NCBI GenBank assembly: GCA_003248775.1
Contig: QFQX01000033.1
Coordinates: 1-50,699, forward strand
Source: Shinella sp.
Lineage (GTDB): Bacteria > Pseudomonadota > Alphaproteobacteria > Rhizobiales > Rhizobiaceae
Length of the DNA stretch: 50,699 bases
Direction of reading: 5' to 3'
Within the stretch, counting starts at the first letter, position 1. Every line of letters begins with the position of its first letter. The position numbers and the translations under genes were made by a program. Under the pieces are notes generated by a model. That model was not told the DNA's origin. It saw nothing but the letters and a program-made list of their open reading frames with translations, and did not search any database. Of this stretch, positions 34,265-42,437 are shown piece after piece.

Positions 34265-34912
34265 ATGACTGATCCGACGAGCCCGCAAGAGACGTTGATC
34301 GCAGCGAGCCGGAAATCGGTGACGCTCGGGCTGAACAGCGGCACGGTTGGCAATTTTAGCCTGCGCCACGGCTCGGGCATGCTGATAACGCCGACAGGCA
34401 TTCCTCCAGAAGACCTCGCGGCGGAACAGATCGTCGAAATGGACTTCGACGGCAACTGGGAGGGGCGATGGCGCCCTTCGTCGGAATGGGCGATACACGC
34501 GCGTATCTATGAAACGACTTCGTCCGCCGCGGTGGTCCATGCGCATCCCGACCATTGCGTCGCGCTGTCGGCATTGCGCCGGCCGATTCCGCCGTTCCAC
34601 TACATGGTTGCGGGTTTCGGCGGCGATGAGATCCCTTGCGCGGAATATGCCTGCTTCGGCAGCCCCGAGCTTTCAGAAGCGATCGTCCGCGCGCTCGGCA
34701 ATTCGTATTCCGCCTGCCTGATGGCGAACCACGGCATTGTTACGACGGGCGTGGATCTTGCGACCGCACTCAATCGCGCGGCAAAACTTGAAACGTTGGC
34801 GCGGCAATATCTGCTCGCGTTGGCGGCAGGTGAGCCCGTCCTGTTGTCGCGGGACGAGCTTGCCGAAGTGCATGCACGCTATCGCAGTTATGGTCAGCAG
34901 CCGCGCGCATAG
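34265..34912 (+). CDS. Class II aldolase/adducin family protein (OtnC/FucA-like)
   Basis: This 215-residue zinc enzyme has His92 and His94 (VHAHPDHC) and His156 (MANHGIVT) as metal ligands and Glu74 as likely catalytic acid. The phosphate-binding NFSLRHGSG and ITPTGIPPEDL segments are also present. It should cleave or decarboxylate the phosphorylated sugar acid made by the DUF1537 kinase. A strong AGGAGG site lies before ATG 34265. Its stop is 4 bp from the stop of the convergent E2 gene, with no terminator between. Confidence 0.9.
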   Translation: MTDPTSPQETLIAASRKSVTLGLNSGTVGNFSLRHGSGMLITPTGIPPEDLAAEQIVEMDFDGNWEGRWRPSSEWAIHARIYETTSSAAVVHAHPDHCVALSALRRPIPPFHYMVAGFGGDEIPCAEYACFGSPELSEAIVRALGNSYSACLMANHGIVTTGVDLATALNRAAKLETLARQYLLALAAGEPVLLSRDELAEVHARYRSYGQQPRA

Positions 34913-34916
34913 ACGG

Positions 34917-36224
34917 CTAAGCCCCGCGTCGAACGTCTTCCAATATGGCTGCGGCCAGCGAAGGCTGCTCCAGATGCGGCATGTGCCCGCAATCGTCCAG
35001 GGCGTGCAGCGCGACGTTGCCGGGAAGGCCGCGCGTGTGGGAGAAGGGCAGGATACGATCCTGCCTGCCGAAGATGATCCGAACCAGATGTTTCAGCCGC
35101 GCCAGATCGCTACGGATCGAGAAGCTCTGCGTTCCATCCGGGAAGAACACCTGCGAAAAGCGCTGCATCGCGGCCGTCAGTTCTTCGTCGCGTCGCTGCT
35201 CGATCACCGCCTCCAGGAAGACCTCCGATATGGTGGCCGGGTCGTGCGCGAGAAGCTCGAGCCAGGGACGAAGGCTGCGGGCGGTCTTCGCCCGCAATAG
35301 TCCCTCGACGAAGGACGCGTTGATTTCCGGCCCAAGGCCGGCCGGCGCGAACAGACAAAGGCCGCGAAGGTCTAGCGATCCGCGCGCGGCGATGCGCGCG
35401 GCAAGCGCGCCGCCGAAGGAGTGGCCGGCCAGAACGGCCGGTTCGACGCCTTCTGTGGCGAGCGTCGCCTCGACCTGAGCGGCCATCCGGTCCAGATCCG
35501 GTGGGACCTGGCGTTCGGATCGGCCGTGAGCCGGCAGATCGAGAGCCAGCACGGGCCATTCGCTTCGTACGCCCGACAGCATTCCGCGCCAGTTGTTGAG
35601 ATCTGCGCCGAAACCATGGAGCAGCACGAGGGGGACACCGCTCCCCCGGCGAAGCCATGTCGCGTGAAGGCGGGCCGTCTCGGCCGGCTGGCTTGCGACA
35701 TAGGCTGGGATTCTTGTGTCGGCGACTGCTGTCGCAGGTTGAATTTCCGCAGCTGAATTTGCGGGCATCAGATTCTTGAGCACGTCCTTTTTCTGGACGC
35801 GGCCGCGAGGCCCCGATCCCGAGACCACTTCAAGCGAAATGCCGTACTCGCGGGCGAGCCGCCGGGCGAGCGGTGTCGGATTTGGGCCTTTCCGCAAGGA
35901 GACGGATACGGACGCAGGCGCGGCGACCGCAGCCATCGGGGGGGGCGAGGAACGGGCGGGCGCAACGCGGTTCGACGTGGCTTCTTCCCCGGCCGCGAAG
36001 ATACGAGCGACCTCCGCACCGACTTCAACCTCGATATCGCCTCCGACCATGTCGCCGATGATTCCCGACCCCGGCGATTCCACCTCGACGGCAGCCTTGT
36101 CATTGTCGATTTCGAACAGGACCTGGCCTTCGGTGACGGTATCGCCGGCTGCGACGAGCCATCGCGAGATGCGTCCACTTGCCATTTCGAGGCTGACTTT
36201 CGGGTAGATGACGTTGACGGGCAT
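34917..36224 (-). CDS. Lipoyl/E3-binding domain protein fused to alpha/beta hydrolase (AcoC-like E2)
   Basis: This 435-residue protein has an N-terminal lipoyl domain with Lys43 in EIDNDKAAVEVES and a peripheral subunit-binding domain (about 113-150: TPLARRLAREYGI, GRVQKKDVL). The C-terminal alpha/beta hydrolase has nucleophile Ser269 in LAGHSFGG, an oxyanion region at LLHGFGADLNNW and a His near 418. This replaces the usual CAT domain and is the AcoC arrangement of acetoin dehydrogenase complexes. It would accept the acyl group from the fused E1 at 26929. It lies 24 bp after iclR on the same strand, so the regulator and E2 share a transcript, apart from E1. Confidence 0.9.
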   Translation of the reverse strand: MPVNVIYPKVSLEMASGRISRWLVAAGDTVTEGQVLFEIDNDKAAVEVESPGSGIIGDMVGGDIEVEVGAEVARIFAAGEEATSNRVAPARSSPPPMAAVAAPASVSVSLRKGPNPTPLARRLAREYGISLEVVSGSGPRGRVQKKDVLKNLMPANSAAEIQPATAVADTRIPAYVASQPAETARLHATWLRRGSGVPLVLLHGFGADLNNWRGMLSGVRSEWPVLALDLPAHGRSERQVPPDLDRMAAQVEATLATEGVEPAVLAGHSFGGALAARIAARGSLDLRGLCLFAPAGLGPEINASFVEGLLRAKTARSLRPWLELLAHDPATISEVFLEAVIEQRRDEELTAAMQRFSQVFFPDGTQSFSIRSDLARLKHLVRIIFGRQDRILPFSHTRGLPGNVALHALDDCGHMPHLEQPSLAAAILEDVRRGA

Positions 36225-36248
36225 GATGGGTCCTTTGAACGCTGATGC

Positions 36249-37106
36249 TTATTCCGCGGACGTGTTCCAGGTGCGCGGGGTGTCCTTCGCCGGGGATGGA
36301 TCGGCCTTGCCCTGAAGCTGGGCGCGCAGCCGCTCGGTCAACCGGACCAATTGCGGGCCGACGATCTGGCAGCAGCGGTCCTGCGGCAGGATGTCGACGA
36401 TGCCGCCGCAGGTAAGGGCAACGAGCGGCGAGCCGTCCGTCGGACGAAAAGCGGTTCCCACGGCATTGATGTAGCTGTGCCAAGTGCCGAATACGCTGAC
36501 GAAACCATGCTCGGCATAGCTTTCGAGCGCACTTTCCACCAGACGCTGCAGCTCTGCCGCCTTGTCCGGCTCCGCCTTGAGGATCTGCTCCACGACGGAG
36601 GCACGGATCTGCGCGTTCATTTCTGCGAGATAGGCGAGCCCCATGGCGGTTCTGTAAATCGGCAGCCGCGATCCGACGTTCAGCCTGAGCGAAACGGGGC
36701 TCATCGACCGGCAGTTGGCGAGATAGACCATCTCCAGCCCGTCTCGGGTGCCGAGCGCAACGGCTGCGCCGGTGTCGTCCGCCAGTTCCTGCATCAGCGG
36801 TCGGGCAATGTGAATGACCGGACTCGAGCTCAGCGCCGAGTAGCCCAGCGATACGGTCGCCGGCCCGATGCTGTAGCGCCCCAGCATTTCGTCATAATGC
36901 AGGTAGCCGAGGCCGACGAGCGTGTAGGTCAGCCGCGATACTGTCGCTTTTGGCAGGCCGGTCCGTTCGATGAGGTCCTGGTTGCCAAGTGTCGCGTCGT
37001 CTGCCGTGAACGCCCGCAGGATCTCCAGCCCGCGTGTCAGCGAGGCGGCCGAGCTCCCGAAATCCGCGCCGTCGCTGCCATCCGTCGGCTTTGTCCTTTT
37101 GCGCAT
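36249..37106 (-). CDS. IclR-family transcriptional regulator
   Basis: This 285-residue regulator has an N-terminal winged HTH (SLTRGLEILRAFTADDATLG, then IERTGLPKATVSRLTYTLVG) and a C-terminal GAF-like effector domain (PVIHIARPLMQELADDTGAA). ATG 37106 is preceded by AAAGGAGC at 7 bp. The longer form from 37172 would begin inside or before the predicted transcription start. Three IclR-type boxes in front of its own gene and two neighbouring operons make it the likely local repressor or activator. The ligand could be a keto acid or aromatic acid, by family. Confidence 0.92.
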   Translation of the reverse strand: MRKRTKPTDGSDGADFGSSAASLTRGLEILRAFTADDATLGNQDLIERTGLPKATVSRLTYTLVGLGYLHYDEMLGRYSIGPATVSLGYSALSSSPVIHIARPLMQELADDTGAAVALGTRDGLEMVYLANCRSMSPVSLRLNVGSRLPIYRTAMGLAYLAEMNAQIRASVVEQILKAEPDKAAELQRLVESALESYAEHGFVSVFGTWHSYINAVGTAFRPTDGSPLVALTCGGIVDILPQDRCCQIVGPQLVRLTERLRAQLQGKADPSPAKDTPRTWNTSAE

Positions 37107-37178
37107 GAGAGCTCCTTTCTTTCCGGCGTCTGCGAATACCGCGGCGAATGCGGGAGATGCGACCCGATCCATCGTAAA

Positions 37179-37193
37179 TGGAATATAATTTCA
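37179..37193. promoter_or_regulatory. IclR-type box 3 (autoregulatory)
   Basis: TGGAATATAATTTCA, matching boxes 1 and 2 at the GGAA and TT-C positions. It overlaps the transcription start predicted for iclR (about -3 to +11), which suggests autoregulation, and also lies about 110 bp upstream of the forward permease operon. Confidence 0.6.
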
Positions 37194-37196
37194 TTT

Positions 37197-37225
37197 ATGT
37201 TGACGCCGGCTTCGGCTGTTGTCAA
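37197..37225 (-). promoter_or_regulatory. iclR promoter
   Basis: Minus strand consensus TTGACA (37225-37220) and CAACAT (37202-37197) with a 17-bp spacer. The -35 lies within a perfect palindrome shared with the forward strand. Confidence 0.6.
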
Positions 37226-37233
37226 TATTGACA
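37220..37233. promoter_or_regulatory. Perfect 14-bp palindrome with back-to-back -35 elements
   Basis: TGTCAATATTGACA reads the same on both strands and contains TTGACA on each strand (37228-37233 forward, 37225-37220 reverse). It lies in the middle of the iclR/permease divergent region and can be a second operator or a shared promoter core for the 11-gene forward operon. Confidence 0.6.
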
Positions 37234-37300
37234 GCATCATCCGTCGGCGCTGCGAGGTGTGACGAGGTGGCAAACCACTCCGGGTGGAGGTATTTGACCC

Positions 37301-38314
37301 GTGACACGATACATATTGCGACGCCTGATCGCGATGCCATTTCTTGTGCTTGGCATCGTTACGCTAGCCTTTCTCCTCACCACCGTGACCAAGGGTGACC
37401 CGCTCGCGGCCATAGTCTCGGACCGCCAGATGAACGACCCGGCCGCCGTCGCAGCGGCCAAGGCGCGCTGGGGCCTCGATCGCAGCCTGCCGGAGCGCTA
37501 TGTCATCTATGTTGGCAATCTCGTTACCGGCGACATGGGTACTTCTTTCATCACCCGGCGGCCGGTGGCCCAGGACGTGCTGTTCCGCTTGCCGGCCACG
37601 ATGGAGCTGGTGATCGCGGCCATGATCGTCGGCTCAACGATCGGCATCTCGCTCGGTGTGCTCGCGGCCTATTTCCGCAACACGCTCGTCGACCATGCGG
37701 CCCGCTTCTTCGCCTTGTTCGGGTCGTCGATCCCGGTATTCTGGCTCGGCCTGGCACTGCTCTACGTCTTCTCGGTCAAATGGGGCATCCTGCCCGGTCC
37801 GGGGCGTATCGATGCGCGTGCGAGCTTTTCGCCGTCCGTCACCGGCTTCATGACCATCGATTCCCTGCTTGCCGGCAATGTGAGGCTGTTCATCGATGCG
37901 GTCTGGCATCTCATTCTGCCGGCCTTTGTCCTTGGCTGGGCGGTGGCCGGCACCATATCGCGCCTCGTGCGCGCCAACATGCTGGAGGTTCTGGACCGGG
38001 AATTCATCCTGACTGCCCGCGCCAAGGGTGCCGGAGAGCTGCGCGTCGTCATCCGCCACGCGCTACGCAACACGCTTGTGCCGACACTGACGGTCATCGG
38101 CTATTCCTTCGCCTATCTTTTGACCGGCGCGGTGCTGACCGAGACGATCTTTTCGTGGCCTGGCATGGGGTCCTATGCGGTGGAAGCCGCCCGAGGTCTC
38201 GATTTTCCCGCCATCATCGGCGTGACGATCGTCGGCGGCGTCGTCTTCCTCCTCACAAACCTGATCACCGACATCGCCTATGTCATCGCCAACCCCCGCG
38301 TCCGACTGGGATAA
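37301..38314 (+). CDS. ABC transporter permease, DppB type
   Basis: This 337-residue inner-membrane protein has the DppB/OppB layout: an N-terminal membrane helix (MTRYILRRLIAMPFLVLGIV), a periplasmic domain (GLDRSLPERYVIYVGNLVTG) and five more helices. The cytoplasmic EAA-like loop is DREFILTARAKGAGELRVVI. It is the first gene of the forward operon downstream of the iclR divergent promoter. Its partner binding protein is most likely the family 5 protein at 25291. Confidence 0.93.
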   Translation: MTRYILRRLIAMPFLVLGIVTLAFLLTTVTKGDPLAAIVSDRQMNDPAAVAAAKARWGLDRSLPERYVIYVGNLVTGDMGTSFITRRPVAQDVLFRLPATMELVIAAMIVGSTIGISLGVLAAYFRNTLVDHAARFFALFGSSIPVFWLGLALLYVFSVKWGILPGPGRIDARASFSPSVTGFMTIDSLLAGNVRLFIDAVWHLILPAFVLGWAVAGTISRLVRANMLEVLDREFILTARAKGAGELRVVIRHALRNTLVPTLTVIGYSFAYLLTGAVLTETIFSWPGMGSYAVEAARGLDFPAIIGVTIVGGVVFLLTNLITDIAYVIANPRVRLG

Positions 38315-38318
38315 GTCC

Positions 38319-39155
38319 ATGACCGCACTCTCGATGCCTGCACTTCGCCGACCGTATTGGCTGTCTCTTCCGCTTACCATTGGCTTCGCCATGGTGCTGT
38401 TCTGGCTGGTAGTTACCTTCCTGGCGCCACTGATGACCTCATACAGTCCCTTGGACATGGTGGGGCGCCGGCTGCAGGCGCCGAGCTGGGAGCACTGGCT
38501 GGGAACGGACGCGCTCGGCCGCGACGTGCTCAGCCGTACGCTGCACGGCGCGCGGCACTCCCTTCCCATCGCCGTCATCGTCGTCGCCCTTTCGGTCACG
38601 ATCGGCGCTGCGCTCGGGGCCATCTCCGGCTTTGTCGGTGGCTTCTTCGGAGCTGCAATCATGCGGCTCGTCGACATCACGCTATCCTTCCCCCCGATGC
38701 TGCTGGCCATGGCGGTTGCCGCATCGCTGGGTCCGGGGCTTGAGAATGCGGCGGTGGCGATGGTGATCGTCTGGTGGCCCATCTATGCCCGGCTCATGCG
38801 CGCGCAGGTCCTGGAAATCCGGGAGCGGGAGCACGTCGAGGCGGCCGTCGCCTCCGGCGCCGGCAAGTTCCGCGTGCTGTTCAAGCATATCCTGCCGCTC
38901 TGCTGGACGCCCGTCCTCATCAGCGCGACCATGGATCTCGGGCAGGTCATCCTGCTGGCGGCTTCGCTGAGCTTCATCGGGCTCGGCGCCACGCCGCCGA
39001 CGCCGGAATGGGGATCGATGATCTCCGACGGCGCGTCGCAGTTCTATTCCTGGTGGGTCGCGCTCGGACCGGGGCTTGCCATCCTGACGATCGTGCTCGG
39101 CTTCAACTTCATTGGAGATGGCCTGCACGATTACTTCGATCCGAAATCGAAATGA
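38319..39155 (+). CDS. ABC transporter permease, DppC type
   Basis: This 278-residue membrane subunit pairs with DppB. It has an N-terminal cytoplasmic leader and helix, then the HWLGTDALGRDVLSRTLHGA segment diagnostic of DppC/OppC, and the EAA-like loop EREHVEAAVASGAGKFRVLF. ATG 38319 is 4 bp after the DppB stop; an in-frame start at 38280 would overlap it. The stop overlaps a possible ATG of the next gene. Confidence 0.93.
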   Translation: MTALSMPALRRPYWLSLPLTIGFAMVLFWLVVTFLAPLMTSYSPLDMVGRRLQAPSWEHWLGTDALGRDVLSRTLHGARHSLPIAVIVVALSVTIGAALGAISGFVGGFFGAAIMRLVDITLSFPPMLLAMAVAASLGPGLENAAVAMVIVWWPIYARLMRAQVLEIREREHVEAAVASGAGKFRVLFKHILPLCWTPVLISATMDLGQVILLAASLSFIGLGATPPTPEWGSMISDGASQFYSWWVALGPGLAILTIVLGFNFIGDGLHDYFDPKSK

Positions 39156-39163
39156 GGCGTGAC

Positions 39164-40150
39164 ATGCAGAAAGAACCGCTTTTCTCCGTCCGCGACCTGC
39201 GTGTCGCTTTTTCCCGAAACGGCGAGTATTTCGAGGCCGTTCGCGGCATCAGTCTCCATGTCGATCATGGCGAGGTCCTCGGTATCGTCGGCGAATCCGG
39301 CTCTGGAAAGTCGGTGGGCATGCTCTCGGCGCTCGGTCTGCATTCGAAGTCTGCGCGGGTTCAGGGGGGCGCCCGTTTCAAGGGGCAGGAGCTCGTCGGT
39401 ATGCCGGCGAGGGAGCTGCGCAAGCTGCGAGGCTCGCGCATTTCCATGATTTTCCAGGATCCGCTCTCTTCGCTCAATCCCGTTATGACCGTGGGCGCGC
39501 AGATCGCCGAGACTATTCTGCTGCACAATCCGCAGGTATCGAAGAAAGCGGCCATGGACCGTGCGGTGGAGCTTCTGGCACTCGTGGCGATACCGCAGCC
39601 GGACCGGCGCGTGCACCAGTTCCCGCACGAATTCTCCGGCGGCATGCGCCAGCGGGTCATGATCGCCATGGCTGTCGCCAACGATCCCGATCTTTTGATC
39701 GCCGACGAGCCAACGACCGCGCTTGACGTCACCGTGCAGGCGCAGATCATGGATGTGCTCACCAGTCTGCGCAAGCGTCTGGACCTCGGATTGATCCTGA
39801 TCACCCACGACCTTGGCGTGCTCGCCGGCCATGCCGACCGGGTGGCTGTCGTCTATTCGGGCGAGGTCGTGGAACAGGCCCCTGTCGATGCGCTGTTCTC
39901 GCAGCCATCTCATCCCTATACGCGCGGTCTCATCGCCTCCATCCCCAACATGACGGTCGAGACCGAAAGGCTCTTTTCGATCGAGGGGGCGCCGCCGCCG
40001 CTCGGCAAGTTGCCCGGCGGTTGCGCCTTCCATCCGCGCTGTCCGCAGGTGCAGCCGATTTGCCGGACGATAGCGCCGCAGCTCCGCAATTTCGGCGGTC
40101 ACAGTGCCGCATGCCATTTCGCCAGAATTCCGACCGGGAGTGCAGCATGA
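39164..40150 (+). CDS. ABC transporter ATP-binding protein, DppD type
   Basis: This 328-residue ATPase has Walker A GESGSGKS (43-50), signature FSGGMRQRVMIAMA and Walker B LLIADEPTTALDVT. A C-terminal oligopeptide-transporter domain has a four-cysteine pattern (GCAFHPRCPQVQPIC) that in relatives binds an iron-sulphur cluster. ATG 39164 has GAGG at 7 bp; ATG 39152, overlapping the upstream stop, is possible. It overlaps the next ATPase by ATGA, giving the usual DppD-DppF heterodimer. Confidence 0.92.
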   Translation: MQKEPLFSVRDLRVAFSRNGEYFEAVRGISLHVDHGEVLGIVGESGSGKSVGMLSALGLHSKSARVQGGARFKGQELVGMPARELRKLRGSRISMIFQDPLSSLNPVMTVGAQIAETILLHNPQVSKKAAMDRAVELLALVAIPQPDRRVHQFPHEFSGGMRQRVMIAMAVANDPDLLIADEPTTALDVTVQAQIMDVLTSLRKRLDLGLILITHDLGVLAGHADRVAVVYSGEVVEQAPVDALFSQPSHPYTRGLIASIPNMTVETERLFSIEGAPPPLGKLPGGCAFHPRCPQVQPICRTIAPQLRNFGGHSAACHFARIPTGSAA

Positions 40151-41178
40151 CGACACGGGAACCCATCCTATCTGTCCGCGACTTGTCGAAGGGTTTCGTC
40201 GTGACCGGCGGCCTGCTGTTCGAGCGCGAGGTTGCAAGGGTCAACGCCGTCGCCGGGGTATCCTTCGATGTCAATGCCGGTGAAACGCTCGGCCTTGTCG
40301 GCGAATCCGGCTGCGGCAAGTCCACGCTAGGCCGTTGCATCCTGCGGCTGATCGAACCGACCGGCGGGCAAACGCTTTTCCAAGGGCGCAACATCAACGA
40401 TGCGAACGCGGCCGAGATGCGGCGCTTGCGCCGCAAGATCCAACTCGTGTTCCAGGACCCTTACGCTTCGCTTCATCCCCGCATGAAGATCGCCGAGAAC
40501 ATCGCCGAACCGCTTCGGATCAGCGATCTGTCGGCCGAACAGCGCAAGGCGCGCGTTGCCGAGATGCTGGAGCTCGTACGCCTCAATCCGGAGCACGGGC
40601 AACGCTATCCTCACGAGCTTTCCGGCGGCCAGCGCCAGCGCGTGGTTATCGCGCGCGCATTGGCTCTCAAGCCCGAGCTTCTCGTGCTTGACGAGCCCGT
40701 TTCGGCGCTGGACGTCTCCGTCCAGGCCGGTGTGCTGAACCTGCTCAAGGATATCCAGCGCGATTTCGGAACCGCCTACGTCTTCATCGCGCACGACCTG
40801 TCGGTTGTGCAGCACATCTCCCATCGCGTCGCCGTCATGTACCTCGGCAAGATCGTCGAGATCGCGCCGAAGGCCCGGCTTTATCAAGCGCCGATGCATC
40901 CCTATACGCAGGCGCTCATGTCGGCGGTCCCGCTCGCCGATCCCGTCCGCGAGCGAACGCGCTCGCGCATCGTGTTGAAGGGCGATCTGCCGAGCCCGCT
41001 CAATCCGCCATCCGGTTGCGGTTTCCGCACCCGGTGTCCGCTCGCCCAGCCGCTCTGTGCGCAGGTTGAACCGGAACTAACGCAGCGGGAAGACGGGCAC
41101 GCGGTCGCCTGCCACTTTCCCCAAGCAATCGAGACATGTTTGTCGCCCCGTGTTCAACGGGGATCTGGAGGAGTTTGA
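40147..41178 (+). CDS. ABC transporter ATP-binding protein, DppF type
   Basis: This 343-residue ATPase has Walker A GESGCGKST, signature LSGGQRQRVVIARA and Walker B LLVLDEPVSALDVSVQ. The C-terminal cysteine-rich tail is SGCGFRTRCPLAQPLC. It partners the preceding DppD-type ATPase. ATG 40147 overlaps the upstream stop (ATGA), and its own TGA overlaps the next start (TGATG), so transport and catabolic genes are translationally linked. That linkage argues the imported compound is the one degraded by the downstream enzymes. Confidence 0.92.
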   Translation: MTTREPILSVRDLSKGFVVTGGLLFEREVARVNAVAGVSFDVNAGETLGLVGESGCGKSTLGRCILRLIEPTGGQTLFQGRNINDANAAEMRRLRRKIQLVFQDPYASLHPRMKIAENIAEPLRISDLSAEQRKARVAEMLELVRLNPEHGQRYPHELSGGQRQRVVIARALALKPELLVLDEPVSALDVSVQAGVLNLLKDIQRDFGTAYVFIAHDLSVVQHISHRVAVMYLGKIVEIAPKARLYQAPMHPYTQALMSAVPLADPVRERTRSRIVLKGDLPSPLNPPSGCGFRTRCPLAQPLCAQVEPELTQREDGHAVACHFPQAIETCLSPRVQRGSGGV

Positions 41179-42437
41179 TGACTGAAACAGGATTGCCCCT
41201 CGAGGGCATTCGCGTGCTGGACCTCACGCGCGTGTTGGCCGGGCCATGGACGACTATGAGCCTCGGTGACCTTGGGGCCGAGGTCTGGAAGGTCGAAAAC
41301 GTCAACGGCGGCGACGACACGCGCGCTTGGTCTGTCCCGAACTTCAAGGGGGTCAGCACCTATTATCTGTGCGCCAATCGCGGCAAGCAGAGCATCGCGC
41401 TCGACCTGAAGGCGCCGGAGGGGCGCCAGATCGTTCTCGACCTTGCAGCCAAGGCCGACGTTATCGTCGAGAATTTTCGCGCCGGCACGGTCGATCGCCT
41501 CGGCATAGGCTACGAAGACATCCGCAAGATCAATCCCGGCGTCGTCTATTGCTCGATCTCCGGGTACGGGCAAACCGGCCCGGAGCGCGACCGTCCCGGC
41601 TACGACTTCATCATGCAGGCAGAAAGCGGGCTGATGTCGATCACCGGCCAGGTCGACGGGCCGCCGAACCGGCTCGGCGTCGCCTTTACGGACGTCGTCG
41701 CAGGTATGATCGCGACCCAATCGATCCTTGCGGCGCTTTACCAGCGGCGGGATACGGGAGCGGGGCAGTTTATCGACGTCGCCCTGCTCGATTCGACCCT
41801 GAACCTGCTCATAAACGTCGGCACCGGCTACCTTAACGCCGGGGTGGAGCCGGTGCGATACGGCAATGCCCATCCGACGGTGGTCCCCTACCAGCTTTTT
41901 GAGGCGCAGGACGGCACCTTCGCGCTCGCCGTGGGCAACGACCGCATGTTCGTCGATTTCTGCAAACAGGTCATCAACAGGCCGGAACTGGCGCTCGATC
42001 CGCGCTTCGTCACATCGCACCAGCGGGCATTGCACCGCGACGATCTTCTGCCCGCGCTCGCCGACATCATCCGCGAGCAACCCTGCCAGTACTGGCTCGA
42101 CGCCTGCCTGAAGGCAAGCGTTCCGGCGGGGCAGGTCAAGTCGGTGGCCGAAGCCCTGGAGAGCCCGAGTGTGACGGAGCGGGGCGTGGTGCAGCGCCTG
42201 GAGCACCCCGAGCTCGGCCCGGTGGCCCTGATTCGGCCCGCGCACGGGCTTGGAACACAGGTGAACCGAAATGCCAAGGCGCCGCCGCTTTTGGGAGAGG
42301 ACACGCGCGGCGTACTGCGCACAGTCCTGGGTTTCGACGATACAAGAATTGAAGATCTGGCGCATGCCGGCGTTATCGCCTGCCGCGATGTGGGCTCTCC
42401 GCATGCGTCCCAAAAGGCTCAGGGAGCAGTAGCATGA
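41178..42437 (+). CDS. CaiB/BaiF (family III) CoA transferase
   Basis: This 419-residue enzyme moves CoA between acids through an enzyme-bound anhydride. Family motifs are LDLTRVLAGPWTTMSLGDLG at the N-terminus, VENFRAGTVDRLGIGYEDI and RPGYDFIMQAESGLMSITG, with Asp143 the expected catalytic aspartate. Known relatives act on formate/oxalate, carnitine, bile acids, benzylsuccinate and dicarboxylates. Here it could activate an acid with succinyl-CoA released by the PcaF-like thiolase that overlaps its end (ATGA). A strong GGAGGAG site lies before ATG 41178. Confidence 0.92.
   Translation: MTETGLPLEGIRVLDLTRVLAGPWTTMSLGDLGAEVWKVENVNGGDDTRAWSVPNFKGVSTYYLCANRGKQSIALDLKAPEGRQIVLDLAAKADVIVENFRAGTVDRLGIGYEDIRKINPGVVYCSISGYGQTGPERDRPGYDFIMQAESGLMSITGQVDGPPNRLGVAFTDVVAGMIATQSILAALYQRRDTGAGQFIDVALLDSTLNLLINVGTGYLNAGVEPVRYGNAHPTVVPYQLFEAQDGTFALAVGNDRMFVDFCKQVINRPELALDPRFVTSHQRALHRDDLLPALADIIREQPCQYWLDACLKASVPAGQVKSVAEALESPSVTERGVVQRLEHPELGPVALIRPAHGLGTQVNRNAKAPPLLGEDTRGVLRTVLGFDDTRIEDLAHAGVIACRDVGSPHASQKAQGAVA

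Noticed and set aside
36249..37172. Longer IclR protein from ATG 37172
   Set aside because: The extra 22 residues precede a perfect ribosome binding site for ATG 37106 and lie very near the predicted transcription start.
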